Of a DNA stretch of 64,000 bases, positions 25,154 through 34,606 are shown one piece after another (position 1 is the first letter of the stretch; every line of letters begins with the position of its first letter). Under the pieces are notes generated by a model that did not search any database, was not told the origin of the DNA, and saw only the letters and a list, made by a program, of their open reading frames with translations. A program made the position numbers and the translations under genes. The DNA comes from Treponema sp. (lineage in GTDB: Bacteria; Spirochaetota; Spirochaetia; Treponematales; Treponemataceae): the NCBI GenBank assembly GCA_017395545.1, contig JAFPUF010000073.1:1-64000 (forward strand). The letters are read 5' to 3'.

Positions 25154-26641
25154 CTAAATATTGTCTGCGAGAGTTCCGATTTCTGCGTTAAGCCGCATAA
25201 ACTCCTGCAGATTCTGCTGTGCCATTACGCACTTGCTCTGAAAGCCTTCCGGGAAAACTGTAAAAGTCTGGGTTGCAGCCACAAGATTTCCCTGACCGGT
25301 CATAAGGTCGCCGTAGCAGACTTCCTTGTCATTTCTGAGCCGTGTCATCTCATCATTATCGTTCTGAATTGAAACCACGAAATTTGCGAGCATCGTGCTT
25401 GTATCGTGAATAAAGCTTTCGAGAACGCTTTCCATGTTATCAAGGATTTTGTTCGCAGAATTGATAAGGTTATCCATATCAGTGACTGAATCCTGGACGG
25501 ACTTAATCGCGTCGTTTTTAGAGACCTCAATCTGCTGCAGAATCCTGACATGGTGGAGTCTGCTCATTACAGGACGCAGGTTTTCGAAGACTGAGTAAAT
25601 TGTTTTAGCCTTTGCGGTAATTCCCTGGCAGGTTGCCTGCAAATCTTTCTGAACTCCGTAATATTTGTTGAATTCGCTTATGATAATGCCGAATTTGCTG
25701 ATTATTGACTCAAGGGAACGCTCAAGATTGTCGTTTCCGAAGGCGTGCCTGTTCAGGAAGCGTGATTCGAAATCCATTCGTGAGCCGTCTGACTTGTCAA
25801 GAATCTCGATTACCTCTCCCCAGTTGCCCGCAAACTTCTGGCATGCCGAACCGAAAGAATTTGAAATCTGATAAGCAAGTGATTTTGCCCTTTCAAGATA
25901 GTTTTTCTGAATATCCGGAGTGTCCTCATATCTTTCAGCGTCCTTCAAGACTGTTGAAAGCTCCTGCAAATCACCAAGAATTACAGAAGAATTCTCCCGG
26001 ACAGTGTCCCTCGTGCTTTCGATTGTAGGATAAATCGTATTTGCTTCGCTGCGAAGTTCTTCCATTGCGGGAGTAACCTTAGAAACAAGGAGATTCATTT
26101 CGCTTGTGCACTCACTGTCTTTTGCCGCAATTGATTTCTGGGCATCAAGAATTCCGGAGAAAATCGCTTTGAGGGAATTGATGTCGTCAAGAAGTTCTTT
26201 TTCTTCTGCAGAAAGCTTATCGGAATACTGGAACATATCTTTTGAGAGCCGTTGCAGGTTTTCGGTGATTTTACTGAAAGCAAGGCCTTTTTCACCAGAC
26301 TTAACGGAGATGACCATTGCATTGAGCGCGATAAGCTCCATCTGCTCGGAATCTTCTTTGATTTCGGCAATCATCTTATCAAGTGATTTTAAATCTTCAA
26401 TTTTTTCATTGAGTTTCTCAAAAACTGGTGTGTATTTTTCGCCGAAATGAGCGAGGGCTGCACTGTCTTTTGAAGATGCTATGGATGTTGAAAGTGTTTC
26501 GACTGTAGAAAGAAGCTGATGAAAGGAAGTCCGCGTATTCTTTTGCAGAAGTTCGGGAAAGAGCGAATCCAACTGAGCAAAAATTGACTCGGCTTTTTTG
26601 GTTATTGAACCTGTATCTGAAATTGACTGAGTGACGCTCAT
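25154..26641 (-). CDS. Soluble MCP-like coiled-coil protein
   Basis: This 495-residue protein has no signal peptide or membrane segment and is almost entirely helical. Around residues 85-150 it has ELIALNAMVISVKSGEKG followed by LAFSKITENLQRLSKDM. This parallels the signalling hairpin of methyl-accepting chemotaxis proteins (LLALNAAIEAARAGE...FAVVA.EVR.LA), but key residues of the CheA/CheW contact tip differ. It may be a diverged cytoplasmic chemoreceptor or a scaffold built from that fold. AAGGATAA precedes ATG. It is divergent from the TVP38 gene. No chemotaxis gene is adjacent. Confidence 0.55.
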   Translation of the reverse strand: MSVTQSISDTGSITKKAESIFAQLDSLFPELLQKNTRTSFHQLLSTVETLSTSIASSKDSAALAHFGEKYTPVFEKLNEKIEDLKSLDKMIAEIKEDSEQMELIALNAMVISVKSGEKGLAFSKITENLQRLSKDMFQYSDKLSAEEKELLDDINSLKAIFSGILDAQKSIAAKDSECTSEMNLLVSKVTPAMEELRSEANTIYPTIESTRDTVRENSSVILGDLQELSTVLKDAERYEDTPDIQKNYLERAKSLAYQISNSFGSACQKFAGNWGEVIEILDKSDGSRMDFESRFLNRHAFGNDNLERSLESIISKFGIIISEFNKYYGVQKDLQATCQGITAKAKTIYSVFENLRPVMSRLHHVRILQQIEVSKNDAIKSVQDSVTDMDNLINSANKILDNMESVLESFIHDTSTMLANFVVSIQNDNDEMTRLRNDKEVCYGDLMTGQGNLVAATQTFTVFPEGFQSKCVMAQQNLQEFMRLNAEIGTLADNI

Positions 26642-26774
26642 AAATTATCCTTAAAAAAACAAGTTATATGACTTCAGATTATAATCACAAATCATAAAAT
26701 TTACAATCTTTTATCTTCATATTTTTCTATGGAATAAAATAAAAAATTCTGTTATACTTGTAAGGTATTTCAGT

Positions 26775-27440
26775 ATGGAACACAAAATCGAACACAGGAT
26801 TCAGGAAAAAGCCAGCGAAATTATCGAACATAAAAAAGAGCAGGCTGTTGACCTCATCGAAACAAAAACAAGCCTTCTCAAAAAACTTTTCCTGATTGCG
26901 CTGGCCATAACAGTCATCGGTGTTGGAATCTGGTTCGCATACGAATACAAAATCGGAACTTTCCGTGATGCTGAGTCTTTCAAAATATTCATCAATTCAT
27001 TCGGGGTTCTGGGACCGCTTCTGCTTACTGTCTTTCAGTGCGTCAAAACGGTCTATGCAGTAATTCCAAGCACCCTCGGGTGTATCGTAGGCCCGACTCT
27101 TTTCGGACCATGGATTGGAATCATCTGCAATTACATCGGTATCTGCACGGGCTCATTTCTTGCTTTCGCTCTTTCGCGAAAATTCGGAATCTCGCTCGTA
27201 AAACAGATTTTCTCCGAAAAGAAATATCAGAAATACCTCAAAAAAATGGAAAAATGGCACAGAAGCTATCCTGTTTTTTTGTGGATTGCGATTTTTCTTC
27301 CGATTTCGCCGGATGACTTTTTGTGCTACTTCACAGGCCTCACTGAAATGAAGTTCAAAAAGTTCGCGTTTATCATTCTTACATCAAAACCGTTCACTAT
27401 TATCGTCTACGGCTTGATTTTTGGATATGGATTCAATTAA
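26775..27440 (+). CDS. TVP38/TMEM64 (VTT-domain) membrane protein
   Basis: This 221-residue inner-membrane protein begins with a charged helix (about residues 1-35), then five to six membrane segments with the VTT/SNARE-associated domain: GPLLLTVFQ, VIPSTLGCIVGPTLFGPW and the re-entrant region FLPISPDDFLCYFTGLTEM. DedA/VTT proteins are linked to lipid scramblase-like transport. The position directly ahead of the phosphatidylserine/ethanolamine genes, whose start lies 13 nt past its stop, supports a lipid role. TATACT (26753-26758) is a candidate -10, and AAGG is the ribosome site. Confidence 0.83.
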   Translation: MEHKIEHRIQEKASEIIEHKKEQAVDLIETKTSLLKKLFLIALAITVIGVGIWFAYEYKIGTFRDAESFKIFINSFGVLGPLLLTVFQCVKTVYAVIPSTLGCIVGPTLFGPWIGIICNYIGICTGSFLAFALSRKFGISLVKQIFSEKKYQKYLKKMEKWHRSYPVFLWIAIFLPISPDDFLCYFTGLTEMKFKKFAFIILTSKPFTIIVYGLIFGYGFN

Positions 27441-27453
27441 AAAGGTACTAAAT

Positions 27454-28239
27454 ATGGACAAAAAACAAAGACTTCGCCTGCTGGGTGTTTACAATTACAC
27501 TGTAATTCTCACTTATGTCGGAATGCTGTTTGCTTTCGCAGGCATCCACTTCGTCTTCTCGAACAATGACAGGAGTTTTATCCTTGCGCTGTTATGTCTT
27601 ATGATTGCAGGCTTAATGGACATGTTCGACGGCAAAGTCGCCTCAACTAAAAAGAACCGCACGCCTTCGGAAAAGCTTTTCGGTATTCAAATCGACTCAA
27701 TGGCTGACATCATCAGTTACGGAGTCTTTCCTTCACTTATCGTCTATAAACTTGCCATCGGCGACAAACAGTATCCTGTCGATCACCCGTGGCAGGCAAG
27801 AATCATAATCTGTGTCTGCGCCCTTTACCTTCTGTGCGCGCTCATTCGTCTCTCATACTTCAATGTCGACGAAATGGAACGTCAGAACCAGACAAGCGAG
27901 AGCCGTCACGAATACCGTGGTCTTCCGGTAACAAGCGTTGCCGTTGTTCTCCCTGCAGTTTTCATTGTCTCATATTTCATGGGAAATTCCCGCCCTCCTA
28001 TTCAGACAGCGTCAATCTTCCTTTTCATAATGGCAGTTGCATTCATCACTCCTTTTAAAATGCTCAAACCGCATCTGATCGGAAAAACCGTGCTCATCCT
28101 GATTGGCGTTGCAGAACTTGTTCTGCTTTTGCTTGGAAAAGCATACTGCGTTCACACTCCTGAAGAAGACCCTTCAATTGTTTTCGAGAATTCCGCAACC
28201 CAGGAAGAGATTCAGAGTCTTCAGGCAGAGGCATTTTAA
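27454..28239 (+). CDS. pssA: CDP-diacylglycerol--serine O-phosphatidyltransferase
   Basis: This 261-residue membrane enzyme makes phosphatidylserine from CDP-diacylglycerol and serine. The CDP-alcohol phosphotransferase motif is visible as DGKVA...FGIQIDSMAD (D-G-x2-A...G-x3-D-x3-D). About seven membrane helices follow the usual pattern. I start at ATG 27454, behind AAAAGG, rather than at in-frame codons inside the previous gene. Its stop overlaps the ATG of psd (TAATG), so both enzymes of the phosphatidylethanolamine branch are coupled. It is somewhat longer at the C-terminus than type II PssA, ending in an acidic tail. Confidence 0.92.
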   Translation: MDKKQRLRLLGVYNYTVILTYVGMLFAFAGIHFVFSNNDRSFILALLCLMIAGLMDMFDGKVASTKKNRTPSEKLFGIQIDSMADIISYGVFPSLIVYKLAIGDKQYPVDHPWQARIIICVCALYLLCALIRLSYFNVDEMERQNQTSESRHEYRGLPVTSVAVVLPAVFIVSYFMGNSRPPIQTASIFLFIMAVAFITPFKMLKPHLIGKTVLILIGVAELVLLLLGKAYCVHTPEEDPSIVFENSATQEEIQSLQAEAF

Positions 28240-29105
28240 TGGCGTCAGATGCGAACGACAAATCAGTCAAATTTCTCTACGGAACAAAATTCGGGCGCGG
28301 GCTTCTTTCTGTAATTCTTGCGCTCAAAGTTCCAGCCCTGCTCGGGTGTATCCTCCGCTCCCCTCTCTCACGATTTTACATTAAATCTTTCGTAAAAAAG
28401 AACGGAATTGATATGACAGGTTTTGAGGGGGTAAAATTCAAATCCTTCAACGACTTTTTCACCCGGAAAAAAGAAATTTCATTCGATACTGAACCTTCTC
28501 ACCTCATTGCACCTGCAGACAGCCTTCTTTCTGTCTACAGCATTTCAGACAGCGAAAATGGCACGGATGCAACTTTCCATATCAAAGGTTTCGACTACAC
28601 TCTAAATGATTTTTTCGAGCCGCAAAAATTCGGTCTGTCCGAAGAAGACGGAAAAAATCTTCTAAAAACTTTCAACGGCGGTCTGTGCCTCGTCTTCCGT
28701 CTCTGCGCAACTGACTACCACAGATACTGCTACGTTGACAGCGGAACTAAAGACAAAAATCACTTCATCGAAGGCTCCCTTTACAGTGTACAGCCTCTTG
28801 CAGCCGAAAATTTCCGTCTTTACACGAAAAACCGCCGTTCCTGGACTATTTTAAATACAGAGAATTTCGGTAAAATCGCACAGATTGAAATCGGAGCATT
28901 CAGCGTCGGCGGAATTAAAAACACGCTCGAAGAAGGCACTTTCAAAAAAGGCGACGAAAAAGGTTATTTCGACCTTCACGGCTCAACAATCGTTCTTTTA
29001 ATTCAAAAAGACAAAATTGAAATTCTGAATGAGATAAAAAAAATCACCGGTTCCGGCACTGAATATCGTGTCAAAATCGGTGAATGTGTCGCAACAGCAA
29101 AATAA
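28239..29105 (+). CDS. psd: Phosphatidylserine decarboxylase
   Basis: This 288-residue proenzyme converts phosphatidylserine to phosphatidylethanolamine. The self-cleavage site that creates the pyruvoyl group is the Ser of HGST (about residue 249). Other family blocks are FNDFFTRKK, APADS and ATDYHRYCYVDSG. The size fits the Psd type with the N-terminal membrane-associated part. It overlaps pssA by one base. Its stop codon is directly followed by the stop codon of the convergent icd gene with no base between them, so there is no room for a separate terminator. Confidence 0.92.
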   Translation: MASDANDKSVKFLYGTKFGRGLLSVILALKVPALLGCILRSPLSRFYIKSFVKKNGIDMTGFEGVKFKSFNDFFTRKKEISFDTEPSHLIAPADSLLSVYSISDSENGTDATFHIKGFDYTLNDFFEPQKFGLSEEDGKNLLKTFNGGLCLVFRLCATDYHRYCYVDSGTKDKNHFIEGSLYSVQPLAAENFRLYTKNRRSWTILNTENFGKIAQIEIGAFSVGGIKNTLEEGTFKKGDEKGYFDLHGSTIVLLIQKDKIEILNEIKKITGSGTEYRVKIGECVATAK

Positions 29106-30302
29106 TTACAGTTTTGCAGCGATTGCGTCAATAAACTGCCAGCTGTCAACAACTTGTTTAGCAGGAGGATTAGCAAGGCGGGCAAGGTCGCCTGTCATTG
29201 TTCCCTCTTCAATTGTGTCGAGAGTGGCTTTTTCAAGGCGTTTTGCAAAGTCAGAAAGTTCCGGGGTGCCGTCAAGTTCTGCACGCTTTGCGAGCGCTCC
29301 TGTCCATGCAAAAATCAATGCAACAGGGTTTGTCGAAGTTTTTTCACCTTTCTGATAACGGTAATAGTGCTTCTGAACTGTACCATGGCTTGCCTCATAC
29401 TCGTATTTTCCGTCCGGGCTTACGAGTACGCTTGTCATCATTGCAAGGGAACCGCACGCACTTGCAATCATGTCGCTCATAACGTCACCGTCATAGTTTT
29501 TGCAGGCCCAGAGCATTCCGCCCTCACTCTTCATGATTCGTGCTACGGCGTCATCAATAAGAGTGTAGAAATACTCGATTCCTGCTTTCTCAAATTTTTC
29601 TTTGTATTCAGTATCGTAAACTCTCTGGAAGATTTCCTTGAAGTTTCCGTCGTATGTCTTTGAGATTGTGTCTTTTGTGCCGAGCCAGCAGTCGATTTTC
29701 TGGTCAAGGGCATAAGAAAAGCAGCATCGTGCAAAGCTTTCGATTGAAGAATCCATATTGTGAATTCCCTGAAGAATTCCAGGACCTTTCATTTCCTGAA
29801 TTGTCTTTCTGATTTCTTTTCCGTCTTCGCCAGTGAAAACAAGCTCAGCTTTTCCTGCGCACGGAACTTTTATCTCACAGTTTTTGTAGACATCGCCGTA
29901 AGCGTGACGACCAAGAACAATCGGCTTTTTCCAGCAAGTTACTGAGCACTGGATATTCTTAACCATGATTGGAGCACGGAAAACTGTTCCGTCAAGTTCC
30001 TCACGGATAATACCGTTCGGACTTCGGGTAAGCTGTTTTAAGTTGTATTCTTTTACGCGGGCTGCGTTGCTCGTGATTGTAGCGCATTTTACGCCGACTC
30101 CGAGCCTTTTGATTGCGGCCGCAGACTCATAAGTGACTTTATCGTCAGTGTCGTCACGGTGCTTTAAGCCAAGGTCATAATATTCGGTTTTCAAATCAAC
30201 GAATGGTTCAAGAAGTTTTTCTTTGATAACCGCCCACAAAACTCTGGTCATTTCATCGCCGTCAAGCTCGGCGATTGCGTTTTTCATCTGAATTTTTGCC
30301 AT
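29106..30302 (-). CDS. icd: NADP-dependent isocitrate dehydrogenase
   Basis: This 398-residue enzyme oxidises isocitrate to 2-oxoglutarate. It is of the eukaryote-like homodimeric subfamily: [41 protein letters not shown] and [16 protein letters not shown] are all visible. I start at ATG 30302. Nine more codons are open upstream but lack a ribosome site. TATACT (30317-30312) lies 9 nt before ATG and there is no Shine-Dalgarno sequence, suggesting a near-leaderless message. With citrate synthase at 36414-37766 it provides the oxidative branch towards glutamate. Aconitase and the rest of the cycle are not in the window. Confidence 0.95.
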   Translation of the reverse strand: MAKIQMKNAIAELDGDEMTRVLWAVIKEKLLEPFVDLKTEYYDLGLKHRDDTDDKVTYESAAAIKRLGVGVKCATITSNAARVKEYNLKQLTRSPNGIIREELDGTVFRAPIMVKNIQCSVTCWKKPIVLGRHAYGDVYKNCEIKVPCAGKAELVFTGEDGKEIRKTIQEMKGPGILQGIHNMDSSIESFARCCFSYALDQKIDCWLGTKDTISKTYDGNFKEIFQRVYDTEYKEKFEKAGIEYFYTLIDDAVARIMKSEGGMLWACKNYDGDVMSDMIASACGSLAMMTSVLVSPDGKYEYEASHGTVQKHYYRYQKGEKTSTNPVALIFAWTGALAKRAELDGTPELSDFAKRLEKATLDTIEEGTMTGDLARLANPPAKQVVDSWQFIDAIAAKL

Positions 30303-30389
30303 AATGCAGTCAGTATATAGAAAAACCACAAGATTGAAAAGTTCTTAAAGTGAACTGATTACCCCGCAGCGTGATTAATCAGCATTTTC

Positions 30390-31829
30390 TTAGTTTTCTG
30401 CACCGATTTTTTTCATCACGTGCTCATTTTCGGAAGCGTTTATAATCAGGACGATTTTATCACCTGCATCGAGAACCGTGTTTCCGCCCGGGACCTGAAA
30501 ACTCTCTTCCTTTTTTTTCTGAACAAGAAGGACAAGAAATCTTCCGTTCTCAGCAATATCTTTAAGGGCCTTGCCACAGACTTCACTTTCTTCAGGAACA
30601 ATAATCTCCGCAATTTCAAGCGAGCCGCCGTTGACTGAGTGAATTCCCGTTACGCTGTCGCCCCGCAGGTGACTCATAATGCTGTCTACGACAGAATCAC
30701 GGATTGGAACCGCTACCTCAATTCCGATTTTGCGGGCAACCTCCCCGAAAGCAGAATTTGCTACAAGCGCGATTGAATTTTCTACCCCGAGCGACTCGAT
30801 ATAAGCCGCCGTGACCATATTCATCTCGTAGCTGGAAGTTGCGCAAATCACGAGGTCAAATTTGTCGATTCCTTCTTCTTCGACAAAACCTTCTTCTGTA
30901 ATGTCTGAGCAGAAAACTTTAGTATGCGGAAATTTTTCACTGGCTGCCTTCGCATTGGCTTCGTCCGAATCAACTATAACAAAATCCTGGCTGATTCTTG
31001 ACTTTAACCCGAAGAATTTTTTAATGCGGCTCGTGCTTTCTTTTTTGATGAGGCGCTCAGCGACAATCATTCCGATACGGTTAGCCCCTACAAGCGCGAT
31101 TTTTTTAACGTCCTTTACTTTTGAACCGCAGAGAGAGAGCATTTCCGGCAAATCACTGCGCTTCATCAGAACTCCAAGACAGTTTCCGCCCTGAAGGATC
31201 GTGCCGCCGCTTGGAAGTGAAGTCTCCCCTTCTGATTCGATATAGCTTACCAGAAAATGAGTTTCAGTAAGTTTTCTGAGATTCTGGAGGGCAATTCCGT
31301 CGAGCCGGCTTCCTTTTTCAACAGTCACGCGGATAAGCTCGTAAGGAGAATTCTCAAACTGAAGGGAATCCGTAATCGCTCCGTGTTCTACTGCCGCAAC
31401 AATAGCTTCAGCAGCCTCGACATCCGGATGAATCATATAGTCAATTCCATAGAGATGACGGTTTTCGCTGGACAGCTTTGAGGCATGTTTTTCCTGAGCC
31501 GTATTCGTGTTCACATAGTAAGCGTAATTACGGACGCGGGCAATTTTTAAAATCTCCGGATAGACTGAATCAACGAGGGAACAGGTGATCATGTTCACTT
31601 CGTCGTTTGAAGTTACGCAGACAAGAGCATCAGCATCTTCGATTCCGGCCTCTTCAAGAGTATCAAGATTGTTTCCGTCCGCAAGAATCACGTTGCAGTC
31701 AAGCCGGTTTGATGCATGGCGGACAGTCGTATCATCATTGTCGATTAAAACAACATCATTCTTGCCGTTTATGAGTCTTTTTGCGAGCTGTGTACCGGTG
31801 AATCCGGCTCCAACGATTACGATTTTCAT
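30390..31829 (-). CDS. trkA: Trk potassium transport regulator TrkA
   Basis: This 479-residue cytoplasmic protein gates a Trk/Ktr potassium channel in response to nucleotides. It holds two RCK units. The first starts MKIVIVGAGFTGTQLAK with IDNDD as nucleotide-binding acid. The second starts near residue 235 with KIALVGANRIGMIVAERL and a DSDEANA motif. TrkA_C domains follow each (the last with VPGGNTVLDAGDKIVLI). The gene overlaps the upstream aminopeptidase by 4 nt (ATGA), with AAAGGA inside that gene. The membrane partner TrkH/TrkG is not in the window. Confidence 0.9.
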   Translation of the reverse strand: MKIVIVGAGFTGTQLAKRLINGKNDVVLIDNDDTTVRHASNRLDCNVILADGNNLDTLEEAGIEDADALVCVTSNDEVNMITCSLVDSVYPEILKIARVRNYAYYVNTNTAQEKHASKLSSENRHLYGIDYMIHPDVEAAEAIVAAVEHGAITDSLQFENSPYELIRVTVEKGSRLDGIALQNLRKLTETHFLVSYIESEGETSLPSGGTILQGGNCLGVLMKRSDLPEMLSLCGSKVKDVKKIALVGANRIGMIVAERLIKKESTSRIKKFFGLKSRISQDFVIVDSDEANAKAASEKFPHTKVFCSDITEEGFVEEEGIDKFDLVICATSSYEMNMVTAAYIESLGVENSIALVANSAFGEVARKIGIEVAVPIRDSVVDSIMSHLRGDSVTGIHSVNGGSLEIAEIIVPEESEVCGKALKDIAENGRFLVLLVQKKKEESFQVPGGNTVLDAGDKIVLIINASENEHVMKKIGAEN

Positions 31830-33154
31830 TTGTAGAATCCTTTTATTGCAGAAATCATATAGTCAATGTCTTTTATGCCGGCACTTTCATACGGGGAGTG
31901 CATTGCCCACTGAGCAAGCCCGATATCAACAGACGGAACTGAAACATGAGTCTGGCTGATATTTCCGAGAGTTGAGCCACCGGCAACGTTTGAGTTATTC
32001 GTAAAAACCTGGAAAGGAACTTCCGTTTTTCTGCAAACTTCCTTAAAAAATGCAGATGAAAGTGCATCTGTGGTGTATTTCTGTGCGGCATTGTATTTGA
32101 TTACGATTCCGCCGTTCAATTTCGGCCTGTTCACAGGATCTGAAGAAGAAACATAATTCGGATGAACTGCATGTGCATTGTCCGCACTGAGCATAATGCT
32201 TTTTGAAAGCGAGATTTTTAAATCTTCGCCCGTCCAGTCAAATTTTTCTGCAAGACGCTCAATCGTGTCACTTAAAAAAGTCGAATCCGCACCCTGACGG
32301 CTTGAGCTTCCGACTTCCTCATTGTCAAAGACACAGTAAACGGGAATCTGCCCGTCAGAAAGGCCGTCTGAAGCAGCAGAAAGAAAACCTTCAAGTGTAG
32401 TGAAGGCACATTCAAGGTCATCAAGGCGGGGAGCTGAGATAAATTCTTCTTTTGCTCCCCAGACGGACGGTTCCGACCTTGTGTACAAAAACAGATCGTG
32501 AGAAATAATTTCAGAAGGCTTTACGCCGGCATTTTCGGCGACAAGGGAAAGAAGTATTTTGTCCTGAGATTTATCCGTTTTACCGCCAGATTTTTGATTT
32601 TCGCTCATTGAAAGAACAGGCCTGATTTCGTTCTGAACATCGATTTTTCTTCCGTCATTGGCTTCCCTGTTAAAATGAATCGCAAGATTCGGAATCAAAA
32701 CGAGGTCGTGATCAATGTTTACAAGAATTTCTTTAAGAGGTGTATTTTCGTCTCCGGTTCTGACAATAATTCTTCCGGCGACAGAAAGCGGGCGGTCAAA
32801 CCATGGGGCAAGCAGCATTCCGCCGTATTTTTCGACATTGAGGACAATTCCTGTGCACGACGAAATTTCAGGATTTTCCTTAATTTTAAAACATGGAGAA
32901 TCCGAATGACTTGCAGAAATATGGAAAGGCCGGATTTTTGACAAATCTCTGGCCGGCAGGACAAAAGCAATGACTGAAGAGGAATTCCTGGTCACAAAGT
33001 ATTTTTTTCCAGGCTCAAGGCTCCATTTTTCACTCTCAGAAAGCCGGATGAAGCCGTTTTCGATTAAAGAATCGGAAATATTTTTTACCGCATGAAAACA
33101 TGTCGGCGAGTTTTTTATGAAAGAAAACAATGATTCTGCTGAATTTAATTTCAT
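31826..33154 (-). CDS. apeB: M18 family aminopeptidase
   Basis: This 442-residue cytoplasmic zinc aminopeptidase removes N-terminal, often acidic, residues. Metal and catalytic motifs are seen: SASHSDSPCFKIK (first His), APRLDDLECA (bridging Asp), FDNEEVGSSSRQGA (Glu-Glu) and the C-terminal LAQWAMHSPYESAG (last His). Length is normal for ApeB. TAAAAT (33167-33162) lies 7 nt before ATG and there is no Shine-Dalgarno sequence, so the message is probably leaderless. It heads a two-gene unit with trkA. Confidence 0.93.
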   Translation of the reverse strand: MKLNSAESLFSFIKNSPTCFHAVKNISDSLIENGFIRLSESEKWSLEPGKKYFVTRNSSSVIAFVLPARDLSKIRPFHISASHSDSPCFKIKENPEISSCTGIVLNVEKYGGMLLAPWFDRPLSVAGRIIVRTGDENTPLKEILVNIDHDLVLIPNLAIHFNREANDGRKIDVQNEIRPVLSMSENQKSGGKTDKSQDKILLSLVAENAGVKPSEIISHDLFLYTRSEPSVWGAKEEFISAPRLDDLECAFTTLEGFLSAASDGLSDGQIPVYCVFDNEEVGSSSRQGADSTFLSDTIERLAEKFDWTGEDLKISLSKSIMLSADNAHAVHPNYVSSSDPVNRPKLNGGIVIKYNAAQKYTTDALSSAFFKEVCRKTEVPFQVFTNNSNVAGGSTLGNISQTHVSVPSVDIGLAQWAMHSPYESAGIKDIDYMISAIKGFYK

Positions 33155-33161
33155 AATTCTT

Positions 33162-33167
33162 ATTTTA
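33162..33167 (-). promoter_or_regulatory. -10 element of apeB (predicted leaderless)
   Basis: TAAAAT on the minus strand is 7 nt from the aminopeptidase ATG, with no ribosome site between. Confidence 0.45.
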
Positions 33168-33181
33168 TCATTAAAAAACTC

Positions 33182-33210
33182 TTTTGAAAATCAGAAAGAT
33201 ATGTTATAAT
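33182..33210 (+). promoter_or_regulatory. Promoter of the small secreted protein gene
   Basis: TATAAT (33205-33210) is preceded at 15-17 nt by a TTGAAA-like box (33182-33189). The leader to the start at 33254 is about 37 nt and includes GAGG. Confidence 0.55.
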
Positions 33211-33253
33211 CTTCTTATATTTATAAAATCAGTACAAAAACACGAGGCTAAGT

Positions 33254-33703
33254 ATGATTAAAAAAATAATTTCTATTCTTCTTGTTCTTTTCGCATTTTC
33301 TTCAGTTGCATTCTCTCAGGCTCAGAAACAGACCAAAATCGGAGGTCTTGAAGACGAGCGCTACATGTGGTACGAATTCAAAGTCCGCCAGTTCCGTAAG
33401 AATTTCAAATTCTACGCTTTCAAAACAGATGACCAGCGCAACAACCGCACAATCCAGCTTTTCAAGAGTGCTGGCTGGGGTATGGGACCTAACGAAACAA
33501 TCACAGAATTCTACAATTTCAACGGTGGCGAAATCACAAAACTCTGGGACGAAGAACTCAAACCGAAAATGAAAAACGAAGGCTACAAATACGCCTTCAC
33601 AACTTACCGCACTACAGACAAAGACAGCACGACAATCTACCTTTACACATTCTACTACGACGCTGAGCACGACAACCTTTATATGTTAAGGTCTGTCAAA
33701 TAA
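33254..33703 (+). CDS. Small secreted protein of unknown function
   Basis: This 149-residue protein has a signal peptide (about residues 1-21, ending in AFSQ) and a compact mature domain rich in aromatic and charged residues (RYMWYEFKVRQFRKNF). GAGG lies 7 nt before ATG and a good promoter is visible, so it is very likely expressed. It stands alone and ends in a strong bidirectional terminator. No family is recognised. The domain size suggests a small periplasmic alpha/beta fold. Confidence 0.6.
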   Translation: MIKKIISILLVLFAFSSVAFSQAQKQTKIGGLEDERYMWYEFKVRQFRKNFKFYAFKTDDQRNNRTIQLFKSAGWGMGPNETITEFYNFNGGEITKLWDEELKPKMKNEGYKYAFTTYRTTDKDSTTIYLYTFYYDAEHDNLYMLRSVK

Positions 33704-33742
33704 AAAACAAACTGCAAAAATATTCAAAAATCATTTGAACAT

Positions 33743-33794
33743 AAAAAAAGCTGTCCGGTACGAAGTTTTAACAACTTCAAGGACAGCTTTTTTT
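33743..33794. terminator. Strong bidirectional terminator
   Basis: A 14-bp stem, AAAAAAAGCTGTCC / GGACAGCTTTTTTT, encloses a second small hairpin (GAAGTT/AACTTC). It serves the convergent secreted-protein and ABC ATPase genes. Confidence 0.9.
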
Positions 33795-34582
33795 TATTCT
33801 CCGAGCATCATGCGGTCGTTCAAATCGCCAGCCGCACTGAATTTCGCAAGCAAATCTTCAACTTTAAGATTCTTTTTTTCTTCGCCGCGGACATCGTATA
33901 CGATATTACCTTTCATCATCATAATGAGCCGGTTTCCGTATCGGATTGCGTGCTTCATATTGTGAGTGACCATAAAAGCAGTGAGTTTGTCCTGCTCTAC
34001 AAATTTTTCTGTAAGTTCGAGGACTTTTGCAGCTGTTTTCGGATCGAGGGCAGCAGTGTGTTCATCGAGCAAAAGAAGCTCCGGCTTTTTGAGTGTCGCC
34101 ATCAAAAGCGTGAGGGCCTGTCTCTGACCTCCGGAAAGAAGGCCTACTTTGCTTGTGAGACGATCTTCAAGCCCTAAATCAAGCATCTTGAGTTTTTCGT
34201 GATAAATCGCTTTTTCTTCTTTTTTTATTCCCCATCTCAAAGTTCTTCTGCTTCCACGGCGGAAAGCCATCGCAAGATTTTCTTCGATACCCATGTTTGC
34301 GGCAGTTCCTGTAAGCGGATCCTGAAATACGCGTCCTAAAAAGGCAGCGCGTTTATATTCAGGCATTGCTGTCAAATCACGGCCGTTGAGTTTTATTGTA
34401 CCGGTATCGCAGCTGTAAACGCCTGCAATCATATTGAGAAGCGTTGATTTTCCTGCACCGTTACCACCGATAATTGTGACAAAATCGCCGTCTTCAAGAG
34501 TAAGGTTGATATCGTGAAGAGCTTTTTTTTCGGTTATTGTTCCCCGATTGAAAGTTTTTGACAAGTTTGAAATTTCAAGCAT
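33794..34582 (-). CDS. ABC transporter ATP-binding protein (Trp/Tyr-type uptake system)
   Basis: This 262-residue ATPase has Walker A GGNGAGKST, Q-loop RVFQDP, signature LLSGGQRQAL and Walker B LLLLDEHTAALDP. The variant LDEHTA with this length is typical of the COG1101 ATPase that pairs with the COG4120 permease in systems importing tryptophan or related compounds. It follows the permease gene by 24 nt. The usual substrate-binding lipoprotein (TrpX type) is not beside it, so the binding protein must be encoded elsewhere. Confidence 0.82.
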   Translation of the reverse strand: MLEISNLSKTFNRGTITEKKALHDINLTLEDGDFVTIIGGNGAGKSTLLNMIAGVYSCDTGTIKLNGRDLTAMPEYKRAAFLGRVFQDPLTGTAANMGIEENLAMAFRRGSRRTLRWGIKKEEKAIYHEKLKMLDLGLEDRLTSKVGLLSGGQRQALTLLMATLKKPELLLLDEHTAALDPKTAAKVLELTEKFVEQDKLTAFMVTHNMKHAIRYGNRLIMMMKGNIVYDVRGEEKKNLKVEDLLAKFSAAGDLNDRMMLGE

Positions 34583-34606
34583 TTTATTTTCCTTTTTCTG
34601 CAGTCA

